Part shown: piece after piece, positions 51,543 through 62,500 of the stretch
How positions within the stretch are numbered: position 1 is the stretch's first letter
Layout: each line of letters starts with the position of its first letter
IMG/VR virus record: IMGVR_UViG_3300025168_009799
Coordinates: 1-64,000 of that record
DNA: 64,000 nucleotides
Reading direction: 5' to 3' (one strand)
Source of the DNA: a virus
The notes under the pieces: generated by a model
What the model was told of the DNA's origin: nothing
What the model saw: the letters and a program-made list of their open reading frames with translations, nothing else
The model's database searches: none
Program-made: the position numbers and the translations under genes

Positions 51543-54125
51543 ATGGCAACTAAATATAGTAAAATAGGTATAGTAAAACCTTATGTTCCTCGATTTGTAG
51601 ATGACGGGTCTGTAAAGATAAACACGTTATTATCAGAAAGATATGACAATGCAATTGCAAATGAAAGTCTTTTAGAAGACGCTTATAATCAAATGCAAGT
51701 GGCAGACTTTGAGGGCGATCAAGAACTAGCAGGAGAACTAAGAACTAGAGTAGATAAAGAATTAAATTCATATAAAAGCCGAGGTGATTATGAAAATTTA
51801 GGTAGAGCAGTAAACAGGTCTGTTCAAAATTTTAAAACAGATTATAAACCTTTAATGGATAATTATAGTGCTTGGTCTGGATATAAACAAGAGTTACAAG
51901 GAAGAGAAGATTTAACTCCAGCTCAGAAAAGTAAACGAGTACAAGCTGCTAAAGACGTGTATAGTAAAACTGATGGTTTAAAAAAAGATAAAGACACTGG
52001 TTTATGGGAAGGATTCTTTAGTGGTAGACAATGGGCTAAAGGGTTAGAGCTTACAGAAATGGCTGGTGATATTGCTAAAGATTTAAAAACAGAGTTAGTA
52101 GCTAGCGAAGGTTTTACAGAAGACCCTGCTACAGGCATTCTTATGAAAGTAGGTACTAGTAATGAATACTTAACTCCTCAGATGATTTATGATAGAGCTA
52201 TGATTATGTTATCTGGTAGAGAAGATGTTAAAGCATTCTTACAAGATGAAGCATATATAACTTCTTCAGAATATACTCCAGATATGAAAGATGCTTTTGA
52301 AGGAGAGTCTTTAACAGACTTTAATAGCACAGTAGCACAATTAATGGAGAATGGAACATTTGAAGATCAGACTGAAGCAGAGGCAGCTGTATACGGACAA
52401 TTAGCTTCACAAGGAATGTTAGACACAGCACTAAGAGCTGCAGGTGAGGTATACCAAGTTAAGAAGTTTAAACAAAGTATAGACGCACTTCCAGAATATA
52501 TGCAATATGCTCATAATAGTAAATACGCTCAAAGTAGAAATGTTATCTCAGCTACTACAATATCTCAAGATGAATTTGTAGATTTAGGATTAATACAAGC
52601 TGCTAATAGTGAGTCTATGGATTTAGCGGAGAATACAGGAAATATTTTAAATTTAGCATTAGAGGAGTTTGGAAAAGATACAGGCTTAGATGCAGGTACT
52701 GCTAGATTAGTTTTAGAGAATTATAATCAACTAATGATGAGTAATCCTGAGTATACTACAGCGCCTCCAGAGGAGATAGCTGGAGTTATAGGAGTTACAC
52801 CTCAACAAGTGTATCGTATACAAGAGTATGCTCCAGACATAAATAGATTGATTAATGATCACGCAACGTATCAAAAAAATGCATCTCAAGGTAGTAACTA
52901 TCAAAATGAGTTATTTACTTTAGCTAAAGAGAATGGATTTGATATAGACGGTTACATACAAGAAATGTGGGACAGTACACCATCTACTTGGACATCAAAT
53001 GTGTTTGGAGAATCGAACAGTAGTGGTTTTGATATGCGTAAAGCAGAAGGAGCTGATATAGGGTGGTTAGGTACATCTATGCCTTGGAACTGGGACGAGT
53101 TAGAAAAGATGGAGTATGAAGATTTTAGAGAAATAGTTCTAACTGGAAAGTTACAAGATGGTCATGATTTAGGAGATGGAGGGTGGAATGAAGGAGACTT
53201 AGGTATGCTTAATCAGAAACTAACTACAGGTGAGGGAGTTGCTAGAGATATTAGATATAGATTAATGAATAAAGTTAATGAGATAGTACAAGCTAATCCA
53301 GACGCTTTATCAGGATCTGTGATTACTAATGCAGATAAGAAATCTCCTCTTAATAAACTTAATGTAGATATAACTACAGCTTTTAATGCTAATAAAAATG
53401 GATATACAGTTAAAGATATATACGGTAAAGATATTACTTTTGCAGATCACTTAGTAGAGAATGGAGTATTAAACGATTATGGAGATATTAATAAGTGGGA
53501 TATGGAAGAAGCATGGCCTGCTACTGGAGGATTTGTAAGTGATAATCCTTTAATGATGGTAAAGCTGAAAAATAATGAGAATGGAGAAACCATGACTACT
53601 ACTATGCCTATGCAGCAATTACAAACTGAAACTTATAAAAGTGCAATGATTACAGCATTAGATCATGAGAGTAATCCTGTAAGCAGACAACGTATGTTAC
53701 AATCTTATGGACATAACATGGTTAATGTAGGAGGACAAAATGATTTTAATAATAGTAATAAATTAAATATTAGTACTTTCTTTAATAGCGCTTTTCAACC
53801 AGATGTAGGAATTCAAAATGAAGTGGGCGTAACTTCTGAGCGAGCTTTAAAAATTGATTTACCTATATTTAATGGTGGAGCAAGTTTAAGAGTAGGTAAA
53901 AGGAAAATGCAATCAGGTCAGATGTATTATGATATTAAGGTAGCAGATCATAATACGGGAGAGTTTTATGATCTAGGAGATCAAAGTGCTTTAGGCCCGG
54001 AAATAGTACAGTCATTACAGATGTTAGATAATAGACTATTAAGTAAGTCGTATAACAATGAAGCAATGTTATATGAGTTAGTTGGAGCATTAAATTATAT
54101 TTCTGATAAAGGAATAATTAGATAA
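51543..54125 (+). CDS. Large internal virion (cargo-type) protein
   Basis: An 860-residue protein starting MATKYSKIGIVKPYVPRFVD, with the helical LSERYDNAIANESLLEDAYN and QELAGELRTRVDKELNSYKS, a start pattern shared by proteins in the cargo region of crAss-like genomes. The middle is helical and acidic (DFNSTVAQLMENGTFEDQTE). Later parts are mixed alpha/beta (FFNSAFQPDVGIQNEVGV, LPIFNGGASLRVGKRKMQ). There is no membrane segment or catalytic motif. It lies between two larger virion proteins with 5-14 nt gaps and is likely co-packaged. Function unknown. Confidence 0.55.
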   Translation: MATKYSKIGIVKPYVPRFVDDGSVKINTLLSERYDNAIANESLLEDAYNQMQVADFEGDQELAGELRTRVDKELNSYKSRGDYENLGRAVNRSVQNFKTDYKPLMDNYSAWSGYKQELQGREDLTPAQKSKRVQAAKDVYSKTDGLKKDKDTGLWEGFFSGRQWAKGLELTEMAGDIAKDLKTELVASEGFTEDPATGILMKVGTSNEYLTPQMIYDRAMIMLSGREDVKAFLQDEAYITSSEYTPDMKDAFEGESLTDFNSTVAQLMENGTFEDQTEAEAAVYGQLASQGMLDTALRAAGEVYQVKKFKQSIDALPEYMQYAHNSKYAQSRNVISATTISQDEFVDLGLIQAANSESMDLAENTGNILNLALEEFGKDTGLDAGTARLVLENYNQLMMSNPEYTTAPPEEIAGVIGVTPQQVYRIQEYAPDINRLINDHATYQKNASQGSNYQNELFTLAKENGFDIDGYIQEMWDSTPSTWTSNVFGESNSSGFDMRKAEGADIGWLGTSMPWNWDELEKMEYEDFREIVLTGKLQDGHDLGDGGWNEGDLGMLNQKLTTGEGVARDIRYRLMNKVNEIVQANPDALSGSVITNADKKSPLNKLNVDITTAFNANKNGYTVKDIYGKDITFADHLVENGVLNDYGDINKWDMEEAWPATGGFVSDNPLMMVKLKNNENGETMTTTMPMQQLQTETYKSAMITALDHESNPVSRQRMLQSYGHNMVNVGGQNDFNNSNKLNISTFFNSAFQPDVGIQNEVGVTSERALKIDLPIFNGGASLRVGKRKMQSGQMYYDIKVADHNTGEFYDLGDQSALGPEIVQSLQMLDNRLLSKSYNNEAMLYELVGALNYISDKGIIR

Positions 54126-54130
54126 TAGAT

Positions 54131-57100
54131 ATGAGTAAAATAGATTTACTAGGAAATGTAGATAATACTGCTGAGTTAGTATCATCTGCTACTAAGAATA
54201 ATTCAACAACCCCTAAAGGACCTAAGATGGACTTATTTGGGGGCGTTAAATCTGCATCTAAAGCAGCTGAGTTAGGAGAGCTTCCTACTTGGGATGCTTC
54301 TGGAGATTTATTTAAACGATATAATAATTTAGATTTAGATAATTACAAAAAATATTTTACAGTTGATGGGCAAGTAGAAATTCCTGCAGTTAATTTAGAC
54401 GCTTTAAATGAAGGACGAGCTCGACATCAAAGTACGTTGGCTCAAATTGGTAATGGTCTAGGTAAAGCAGGGGTTACTTTTGTATCTGCTGTAGGAGAAA
54501 ATACAGTAGGATTAGTTAATGGTACTTTATCAGCTCTGTATAACTGGGATATAAGTAAACTTTATGATAATAATGTAAGTAATGTATTTCAGGGTATGCA
54601 AGACTGGGCTCAAGAATCAATGCCTAATTATAATACTCGAGAAATGGAACATGCTAATTTCTTTGAGCAGATGTATAATCCAGGTAAAGGAGTTGCTAAC
54701 TTTTGGGCAGATAAGTTTGCTAATGGATTTGCCTATACATTAGCTTCTGTAGCTACTATTATAGCTACTGGAGGATATGGGTCTATAGGAGTTGCAGGAA
54801 GTTTAGGTAGAATGGGATTACAAGCAGCAGCTCAAGGAGGTAAAAAATTATTATTTCAAGCCGCTAAAGATGCTACTAAGAAGACTGTTAAAAAAGGTAT
54901 AAGAACTATGTTTAAAGAAGGTATGAAACGTAGTGGATCTAGTATTAATAGTGTTAGGCAGGGAGTACAAAATATAGCTAAAGGTAATGTAAATGCACAA
55001 GCTTTAAAAACTTTAGACGCTGGAATGTCAATGGCTTGGGCAGAATCTTCGATTGAGGCTAGAGATACTTATGACACAGCTTACGGTTCATTAGTTCAGC
55101 AGTATATGGATGAGAATGGATTTGTTGATGAAAGGCAAGTACCAGAACAAATTAAAGAAAAACTTAGCGGAGAAGCTCAGGCAGCTTCGAATGTAAATTT
55201 TGCTGCGAATTTAGCTATTGTAGGTACTACTGATGTTTTAATGTTTGGTAGAATGATTAATGGTTATAAACCTAAAATTAAATTCAATCCTCTTTCTGGG
55301 ACAGGTAAAGCTGCTGTAGATGCTACTCTAATAGAAGGTAGTAAATTATCTAAAATGAGAAGGATATGGAGAAATACTAAAGCTTATTCAGCAGCTGCGG
55401 GTACTGAAATGACCCAAGAGGGTCTGCAATATGTATCTAATAACTTTGTAACAGATTATTATTTAGATAAGAATTCTGATTCTGGACAAGCTGATATGGT
55501 AAATTCATTAGGAAATGCTTTCACTGATTTATTTGGCACTAAAGAGGGTAAGGAATCTATGTTACTTGGATTTTTAACAGGAGGAGTATCTACTATTAAA
55601 GGTACGAGTAAAGCATTGGCAGAGCAAGATGCTAATACTGAAAGTTTAATAAACAGAGTTCATACAGGATTTTTAAGTGAAACAAGAGCAAAATTGGAGA
55701 AGAAAGAAGCTAGTGGTAGATATACATATTTAATGCAGCAAGCAGAACAAGAAGGAGATTTAGAAGCTTTTGAAGAAGCTCATCAGGCTTTAATACAAAA
55801 TGAAGTAATGGCTTCAATTCAAGAAGGTACTCTAGAGGAGTTTAAAGAAAGAGTCGCAGACGCAGCAGAAATGTCAGATGAAGAATTTTCTGAAACGTTT
55901 GGAATTGATTTAGATGCTGTAAAAATAGATAAATCTAGCTATATAACTAAGCTTCTTAAAAAGGCTGAAAGAATAGAAGCTGTATATCAAGAAGCTTCCC
56001 AAGCATTTCAAGTTCAAGAACGTAAAGGTTTATATAGATGGGCAACTGAGAAAATGGCACCTGAAGAGTTAAAGACGATGGAGGTAAGAAATGAGAATAT
56101 GAATATTTTCAGATCTCAGTATTTTAACTCTGTTATGCAAATGGATAATCTTGATGCTAAAGAAAAAGAGAATGCAGATTTATTGTCAGACTTAACTAAT
56201 GGAGAAGTTAACTATACAGGTATGAGAGACCTTATAGAAACTACTGAACAAGAAGAAGCACTTGATGATCGTCAAATGGACCTTAAGAGACGTATAAACG
56301 AAAATTTAGATGATACTGGACAACCTAAAGATCCAGCATTACATGGACAGCTTGTAATGGAATCAGAGCAGTTAAACATACAACGTGCAAACTTACTAGA
56401 TAAATTGTCTGAGCAGCATGAAAAAACATTAAAAGGAGAATTTGATAAACAATTCTCAGCGTGGTCAACTAAAGTTCAAAAACAAAAAGGTAGAGTAGAT
56501 CTTATCGACAAAGCTTCTAAAGCTAAGATAGAACTTGATTATGCTAGGGGCCTTAGAAACCAAGCTGTTCAAGCATTTAATGCGTTAAAAACAGAAGATG
56601 GAAGAACGGCACTACTTGAAGATATAGGTAGAATAGAAAAGCTTAGAAGAAACGATAGGCATAGTGGTGTTCTTATGAGAGAGGCACAAGAGATGGGTAT
56701 GTCAGAATATACTTATGCAAAGCTTTATGCAATGTCTCAAATGCCAGGGTTAAACGACAAAGCACGTAAAGCTATACGTAAGAAACAAGCTGATTTAATG
56801 AAGATGGAAAAGAGATATAGAACTATGTTCCGTAATATGTCTGATGAACAATTAGCAGAAGCATTAATAAAATATAATAATAATTTTATTGTAGGGCTTG
56901 TAGGGGAGGAGCTTCTGACCAGATCTGAACAAAAAAGAGTGGATCTAGATGAGGAACGTCAACGTATAGAAGAAGAGCAAGAGAAACAAAAAGAACAGGA
57001 TGAGAAAGTTAAAAGGGACGAAGAGGAAAGGCAAAATGATATATTAGATAAAGAGAAACAGTTAAGGGATAAGCCTGAAACTGAAGAGAATATAGATGAT

Positions 57101-59533
57101 ATACAAGTTATAAACCACACTGACTCTAAGTTAATAAAGATTGACCAGAAGATAGCAGAATTAGAAAGGGAAATTGCAGCTCAAAAACTAATTGTAACTC
57201 CTGAAGTTGATAGAATAACAGCTTTAGATAAAACTCTAGATGAGTCAGGTAGGGCTTTTGTAGATCTCATGAGAGAGAAAGGCAAGGATCAGGGTATGAT
57301 TGACGCTAAGATAAAAACTGAAGCTAGAAAAACTGCAGCAGGGAATCAATTACTAACAAAATATAAAGCTGAAGATACATTACAAAATCCAGAAGGAAAG
57401 AAATTAGCTAAACTAGTTGCTGCATATAGTTTATTATACACAGATAGATATATACCAGAAACTACAGTTAATAATACTTTATATTCATCTCCTGATTTAA
57501 GAACTCAAAATTTAGGCAATACTGCTTCAAATTACGGAGTTCAACAAGCTCTCCTTGGTTATGAGGCGTGGGCGGAAAGAGGTGAGACTCTCTCTAATCT
57601 TAAAGGGCAAAGAATAGGAATCATAGCTCAAAACAAAAGTAAGACAGAGGCTGTACCTAAGAATCCTAGTAATGAAACAGGTAGGAAACAAGGACAAGTT
57701 ATTAGTAGAAATGGACAATATATAAACGAAGATCCTCAAGATAGGTCTCCAAAGTTTGATGAAAATTTTAATCCAACTAACCATAGATCTAGTGTTACTG
57801 TTAACGGGCAAGAGATTAAAATACATAGAGAGCTGTTAACTGATCCTGATCTAGCTTCAATGGATACAGAGGTTACGTTAAGAGTGTTACCTACAGATGA
57901 GTGGGTTAAATTAGCAGCTGATCCTGGAGCTCCAGAAAAAAAATACCCAGACTATTCAACTATTCCAGTAGGAATATTTTTGGAGATAGAGAATTATGAC
58001 GTTCTTGTAGGAACTTTAGGATATCATCAAGGTAATGCAGAATTTACTGTTGAAAGACAACGTATCTATAATAATTGGAAGAAGGGAAAAGATACTAGAG
58101 CTGTTATTAAAAGATATGAAACTGATAATATAGGAATTGATTCTGCTCCAGGATACAGCAGTAGTAAACTTACTAGTAATGGAGATATTCAAAATTATAG
58201 AGATAAGGACGGACTAGGAGTACAGAAATCTGTTTCAGAGATTTTTGCGTTATCGGAACAAGGCTATGGGCAGCCCGTTATTGCGGTAGTTGCAGGTAGT
58301 CAATTTTCTCCGGAAGGTCTTAATATTACTCTTGGATTAAATGCTCCTGAATTAGACTTAGATAATATACCTGTTCCAAAGTCTCAGATAGCAGGGTCAG
58401 TAGGTATGATTGTTCAGGACCCAAATGGTTATGATTTGTTCATACCTTTACAAACTAGATTCTTAGGAGAGAACGCTATTAATACAATAATAACGAATGC
58501 TGTAGCTAATAACGTAAAAGATATTGAACAGACTACTTATGCTGATTATTCGTTACAGGATTTAGAAGATTGGGGATATAGAGGAAGTAGTGTACCTGTA
58601 GATTCTAGCTCAGGGTTAGCAAATAATTTTTATAAAATTTTAGCTAAAAAAGATTCAGAGGATAACTTCTTAGACAGTACACATCTTTTTTACACTCCTT
58701 ATAAAGATAGTATGGTTCTAGTAGGAGCATCTAACAAGGCTCTTAAAAATCAAGGACCAGTTAAAATGTATGAAATAACTGAACAGGGTCTGAAAGTTGT
58801 ACCGCAAGATAAACAACCGTCTGGATTACCAGATGCTGAGACAGCGATGAGAGACATGCTATCTAGAAAAAGATATCAAGTAGATGCTAGTAAATTTAAT
58901 AATACTAATCTTCAATATAAAAGTCCTGTAACTGGTATAACGCACCGTAATTACCAAGAATATTTGATGTCTGAGCAAGAGGCTAAGACTGAAGGAGGGG
59001 AGGTTCAAGAAAGACGTAATGGTGCTCCAGGAAGTAGCTCTGCTATTATCGCTTCAGATGTATATGTAAGAAGAATGGAGAGACCTCTCGCGGGCCCTCA
59101 TCGTAGTATACATGCGAATGTAAATATTGCTATGAGAATTCCTGAGTTAGATAATTTTAAAGGTCAGGAGTCTAACACAGATTTAGCTGATCCTATTACT
59201 CATAGCGAGGTAATTATAGAGCAACAAGAAAAATTATTAGAACAACAGGTTGCAGATATGTTAAATATTCCTAACTTTGACCCCTCTCAAATAGACTTCA
59301 CTGGCGGAGTGATCCCAGGTGCTAGTGATTTAAATAAAATTGAGGAAGATATAGTTAATAAAGAGGCTAAAAGATTTAAGAATGAACAAGAAAATAAGGA
59401 GGTAGATCCTATAAAAACTAATGAAACAAAGTCTGAAACTTCCACAGAGGAATTATTAGATAATAGTGACGAGGATATTCCTGATACAGATGCAGAAGAT
59501 GATGGTATTGTTGGTAACGAAAAAGAATGTTAA
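54131..59533 (+). CDS. Giant internal virion/ejection protein
   Basis: An 1800-residue protein. The first 130 residues are charged, then hydrophobic, Gly/Ala-rich helices at about 115-135 (VTFVSAVGENTVGLVNG) and 195-225 (FAYTLASVATIIATGGYGSI) look membrane-active. A second hydrophobic stretch lies near 480 (LLGFLTGGVSTIKG). Residues about 925-985 form a strong coiled coil (EERQRIEEEQEKQKEQDEKV). From about 1200 the sequence is beta-rich (SVTVNGQEIKIHRELL, GIFLEIENYDVLVGTLGYH). The C-terminal 60 residues are acidic. The mixture suggests an ejected protein that forms part of a periplasmic conduit. Its stop directly abuts the next giant gene. Confidence 0.65.
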   Translation: MSKIDLLGNVDNTAELVSSATKNNSTTPKGPKMDLFGGVKSASKAAELGELPTWDASGDLFKRYNNLDLDNYKKYFTVDGQVEIPAVNLDALNEGRARHQSTLAQIGNGLGKAGVTFVSAVGENTVGLVNGTLSALYNWDISKLYDNNVSNVFQGMQDWAQESMPNYNTREMEHANFFEQMYNPGKGVANFWADKFANGFAYTLASVATIIATGGYGSIGVAGSLGRMGLQAAAQGGKKLLFQAAKDATKKTVKKGIRTMFKEGMKRSGSSINSVRQGVQNIAKGNVNAQALKTLDAGMSMAWAESSIEARDTYDTAYGSLVQQYMDENGFVDERQVPEQIKEKLSGEAQAASNVNFAANLAIVGTTDVLMFGRMINGYKPKIKFNPLSGTGKAAVDATLIEGSKLSKMRRIWRNTKAYSAAAGTEMTQEGLQYVSNNFVTDYYLDKNSDSGQADMVNSLGNAFTDLFGTKEGKESMLLGFLTGGVSTIKGTSKALAEQDANTESLINRVHTGFLSETRAKLEKKEASGRYTYLMQQAEQEGDLEAFEEAHQALIQNEVMASIQEGTLEEFKERVADAAEMSDEEFSETFGIDLDAVKIDKSSYITKLLKKAERIEAVYQEASQAFQVQERKGLYRWATEKMAPEELKTMEVRNENMNIFRSQYFNSVMQMDNLDAKEKENADLLSDLTNGEVNYTGMRDLIETTEQEEALDDRQMDLKRRINENLDDTGQPKDPALHGQLVMESEQLNIQRANLLDKLSEQHEKTLKGEFDKQFSAWSTKVQKQKGRVDLIDKASKAKIELDYARGLRNQAVQAFNALKTEDGRTALLEDIGRIEKLRRNDRHSGVLMREAQEMGMSEYTYAKLYAMSQMPGLNDKARKAIRKKQADLMKMEKRYRTMFRNMSDEQLAEALIKYNNNFIVGLVGEELLTRSEQKRVDLDEERQRIEEEQEKQKEQDEKVKRDEEERQNDILDKEKQLRDKPETEENIDDIQVINHTDSKLIKIDQKIAELEREIAAQKLIVTPEVDRITALDKTLDESGRAFVDLMREKGKDQGMIDAKIKTEARKTAAGNQLLTKYKAEDTLQNPEGKKLAKLVAAYSLLYTDRYIPETTVNNTLYSSPDLRTQNLGNTASNYGVQQALLGYEAWAERGETLSNLKGQRIGIIAQNKSKTEAVPKNPSNETGRKQGQVISRNGQYINEDPQDRSPKFDENFNPTNHRSSVTVNGQEIKIHRELLTDPDLASMDTEVTLRVLPTDEWVKLAADPGAPEKKYPDYSTIPVGIFLEIENYDVLVGTLGYHQGNAEFTVERQRIYNNWKKGKDTRAVIKRYETDNIGIDSAPGYSSSKLTSNGDIQNYRDKDGLGVQKSVSEIFALSEQGYGQPVIAVVAGSQFSPEGLNITLGLNAPELDLDNIPVPKSQIAGSVGMIVQDPNGYDLFIPLQTRFLGENAINTIITNAVANNVKDIEQTTYADYSLQDLEDWGYRGSSVPVDSSSGLANNFYKILAKKDSEDNFLDSTHLFYTPYKDSMVLVGASNKALKNQGPVKMYEITEQGLKVVPQDKQPSGLPDAETAMRDMLSRKRYQVDASKFNNTNLQYKSPVTGITHRNYQEYLMSEQEAKTEGGEVQERRNGAPGSSSAIIASDVYVRRMERPLAGPHRSIHANVNIAMRIPELDNFKGQESNTDLADPITHSEVIIEQQEKLLEQQVADMLNIPNFDPSQIDFTGGVIPGASDLNKIEEDIVNKEAKRFKNEQENKEVDPIKTNETKSETSTEELLDNSDEDIPDTDAEDDGIVGNEKEC

Positions 59534-62500
59534 ATGGCGAATTGTATAAATAGTATAGATAGTTTAGTTGAAAGAAGGGTACAAATGTTATCCTATATTC
59601 AAAACAGATTTGGTAAAGATGTTTCTGTTACTATCAATAATTATGTTAAAAGGGTGGGTAATGAGAATGTACATGGTATGTTTAAAAACATGGCATTTAC
59701 TTTATCTACTTTAGGTGAACCAGGTGTAGAGTATCATGAAGCTTTTCATGGATTCTTTACTATGTATTTAACAGATGGACAGCGCGCGTCTTTATTAAAA
59801 CAGGCAGCACAAAGATATGGAGAGCCTAGCCAAGTAGAGCTAGACGCTGTAAATGGAGTAAGAGAATTAGCTCTAGAAGAAAAAATGTCAAATGCATTTC
59901 AAGAGTATTCATTAACTGAAGACCCTAAAGGTATACCTGCTAAGATAGCTAAGTTTTTTAAAGACTTATGGAATTTAATTAAGAGTATGATTTCTGATTC
60001 TATAGGAATTAATCAAGCATTTTCTATATTAGAATCAAATAATATTCCTATGAAGTTCAAACGGAATATGCACATGTTTAGAGGAGGGAAGCCTGCTATG
60101 TACTTAAAGAAACGTGTGGATTATACAACACAAGAAACTAAGGATACAACTTTATTTATTAGATCTAGATTTATGAATTTCTGGAGGTCATACCAACAAC
60201 AGGCTAAGCAGGATCCATTTAAGGTAGCTATTAATAGACAAATGGATAAAGTTAGAACAGCATTTCCTGCTATGACTAGATCAGAATCTTTAGTTAAAGT
60301 TTTAACGTCTCATACTAAGAATACGTTTTTAAGAAACGCTTGGTCATATACTGAGAAAGCTGAAGGAAAAGATGCTGGAACTAAAATTGATTTAAAGCAA
60401 GCAAGAGAATTACACGGACTAAGAAGAGAAGGAAAGACGGATGAGTATATGAATAAACTTTCAGAATATGGAATTCAAGAGCGTGCAGCATTTGGGTGGT
60501 CTCCTAACCCAGGTAATAGAGTTAGAATGGATAAGACTACTACTAATTTTCAACACTTTATTGATATATATGAAAATTGGGGAGATACTATTCAGACCGC
60601 TGAAATTACAGATGATAACGGAAAGAAGAAAGAAGTTAAGATTAATACTATAGACCAAGGATGGTGGACTGGGGTAGAAGAACTCTTACCAGATGTAGGA
60701 TTAAAGATTAGACATAGAGAAGTAACTGAGGGATTAGAAGAACTACCATTGGACCCAACTGAGACAGACTCTCCTAGTCCTGAAGGAGGAGAAAGGATTT
60801 ATGAATTAAGCCATTATGAACAAGATAGTTGGAAAGGTATGTCAAAAGAGTTACGTATGTACTTTGAAGATATATTAGATTACTCATCAGAGATTCCAAA
60901 CCATTTACAAGTACATAGACCTCATGGAGGTAAACATGTATATGAAGTATTAAAATTAGCTTTATCAAATACTACAAGTTTTACACAAATGAAAGACGTG
61001 CTAAAAGAGAAAGCTACATTACATGGTCCTAATAGTATTTATGGTATAATGTTTTCTCGTGTTACTGGCATAGGATTAGAAGGACGAGTAGAGAATATTA
61101 CTATGCAGCTTCCTGCTACATTAGTATCAGATTTTCATGGATTATTTAGAAATACTACTAAAGAATTTAAATCGGTAAAGGTAAATAGAAGTAAGCGTAA
61201 AGACGCGCAAGGCATGTTGCCTGCACCTGAAGTAGTAGTTTATAACCCAGATCAGAATTCAATTATTAATAATTTAGTTAATAATCAATATAGAAAAAAT
61301 ATTATTGATGTAACTGGAGTTAAAACTGAAAGAGCTTTATACAATAAGGCTGTTACTGTAGAGCCTGGAACCAAAGATCAGAGTATAGAATATATACCTA
61401 TTAGAGAGAATCTACAAGACTTTCAAGCCCACGTTAAAGATTTAAATTCTTTAACTTCAATGCGAGGAGAGCTTAATGAGTCCGAGCTGGTTGAGGCTAC
61501 AAGAGCCTTTAGAAAAATAGTAACTTATTTAGGAGTTGATTTACCAGGTATATCTCCACAAGACCAAGATACTGTTCTTTACGATATAGTAAATCAAGGG
61601 GTATCTATACCAAATAGATTTGGTAAGTATACTACATATCAAGGCAAAAACTTTTTTAGATATTTTTTAAAAGGAAGCAAGACAAAATCAAAATCTAATT
61701 TATTAACTGTAAGTGCGCAGATTATAGATCAAAAAGGCGAACCTAAGAAGCCTACGTTTGAGCCATTTTCTAAAGGAGCCTCAAGAGGACTCTTAATGAA
61801 TTTAGCAGCTTTTCAAAAAGCTTTAGGTATAAATGGAGAACCTAATTATGTTAATGAGTTTGGTAAATCTATTTATAAAATTAACATGCCTACTGCTTTT
61901 GATAATACTGTGAATAGAATTAAGAGTGGTAAAATATTTGATGCAGACCCTAACAATATAGAATATGGTAATTTAGACAAAGATCCTTTGTTCGTACCAG
62001 TGCAAAAACCGGTTGACGGTACAAGCTCTTGGGCTAATTATGTAAGCCCTTTATATATGTCTATGATTAATAACACTGACGGTTTAAGAGAGAAGTTAAG
62101 TCTAGAAAATATTAGTGCTTTTACTTTAGATTCAAATAGAGGATATAGTGATTTTGGCCAGATGAGTGAGAGCGATGAATATTTATTACGTTTATTTCTA
62201 TTTCAAAAAGGTACTCATTCGGATAACTTAACTAATATGATGATCGATACTCAAGGGGATAGAGGAGTATCTAGTACTATGGGATTACCTAGAGTAATAT
62301 TAGAAGGGGAAGGGACTAGAAGCCTTGATAATTCTATGTACGGCTCTAATGGATTTAAAACTCTAACAGATTTTAGTAATGCTTATATTATTCAGGATAT
62401 CGTTAAGATGCAACAAGCTGACTCGCATGTAGAACTTGCGGAAGATGGCGAATCTTTATTTGATACTTATCATTATACTAACCCTAGTGATAAAAAAGCT

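Noticed and set aside
57527-57826. 99-residue leftward frame within the 1800-residue gene
   Set aside because: Antisense to a continuous coding region with no promoter, leader or neighbours on that strand.
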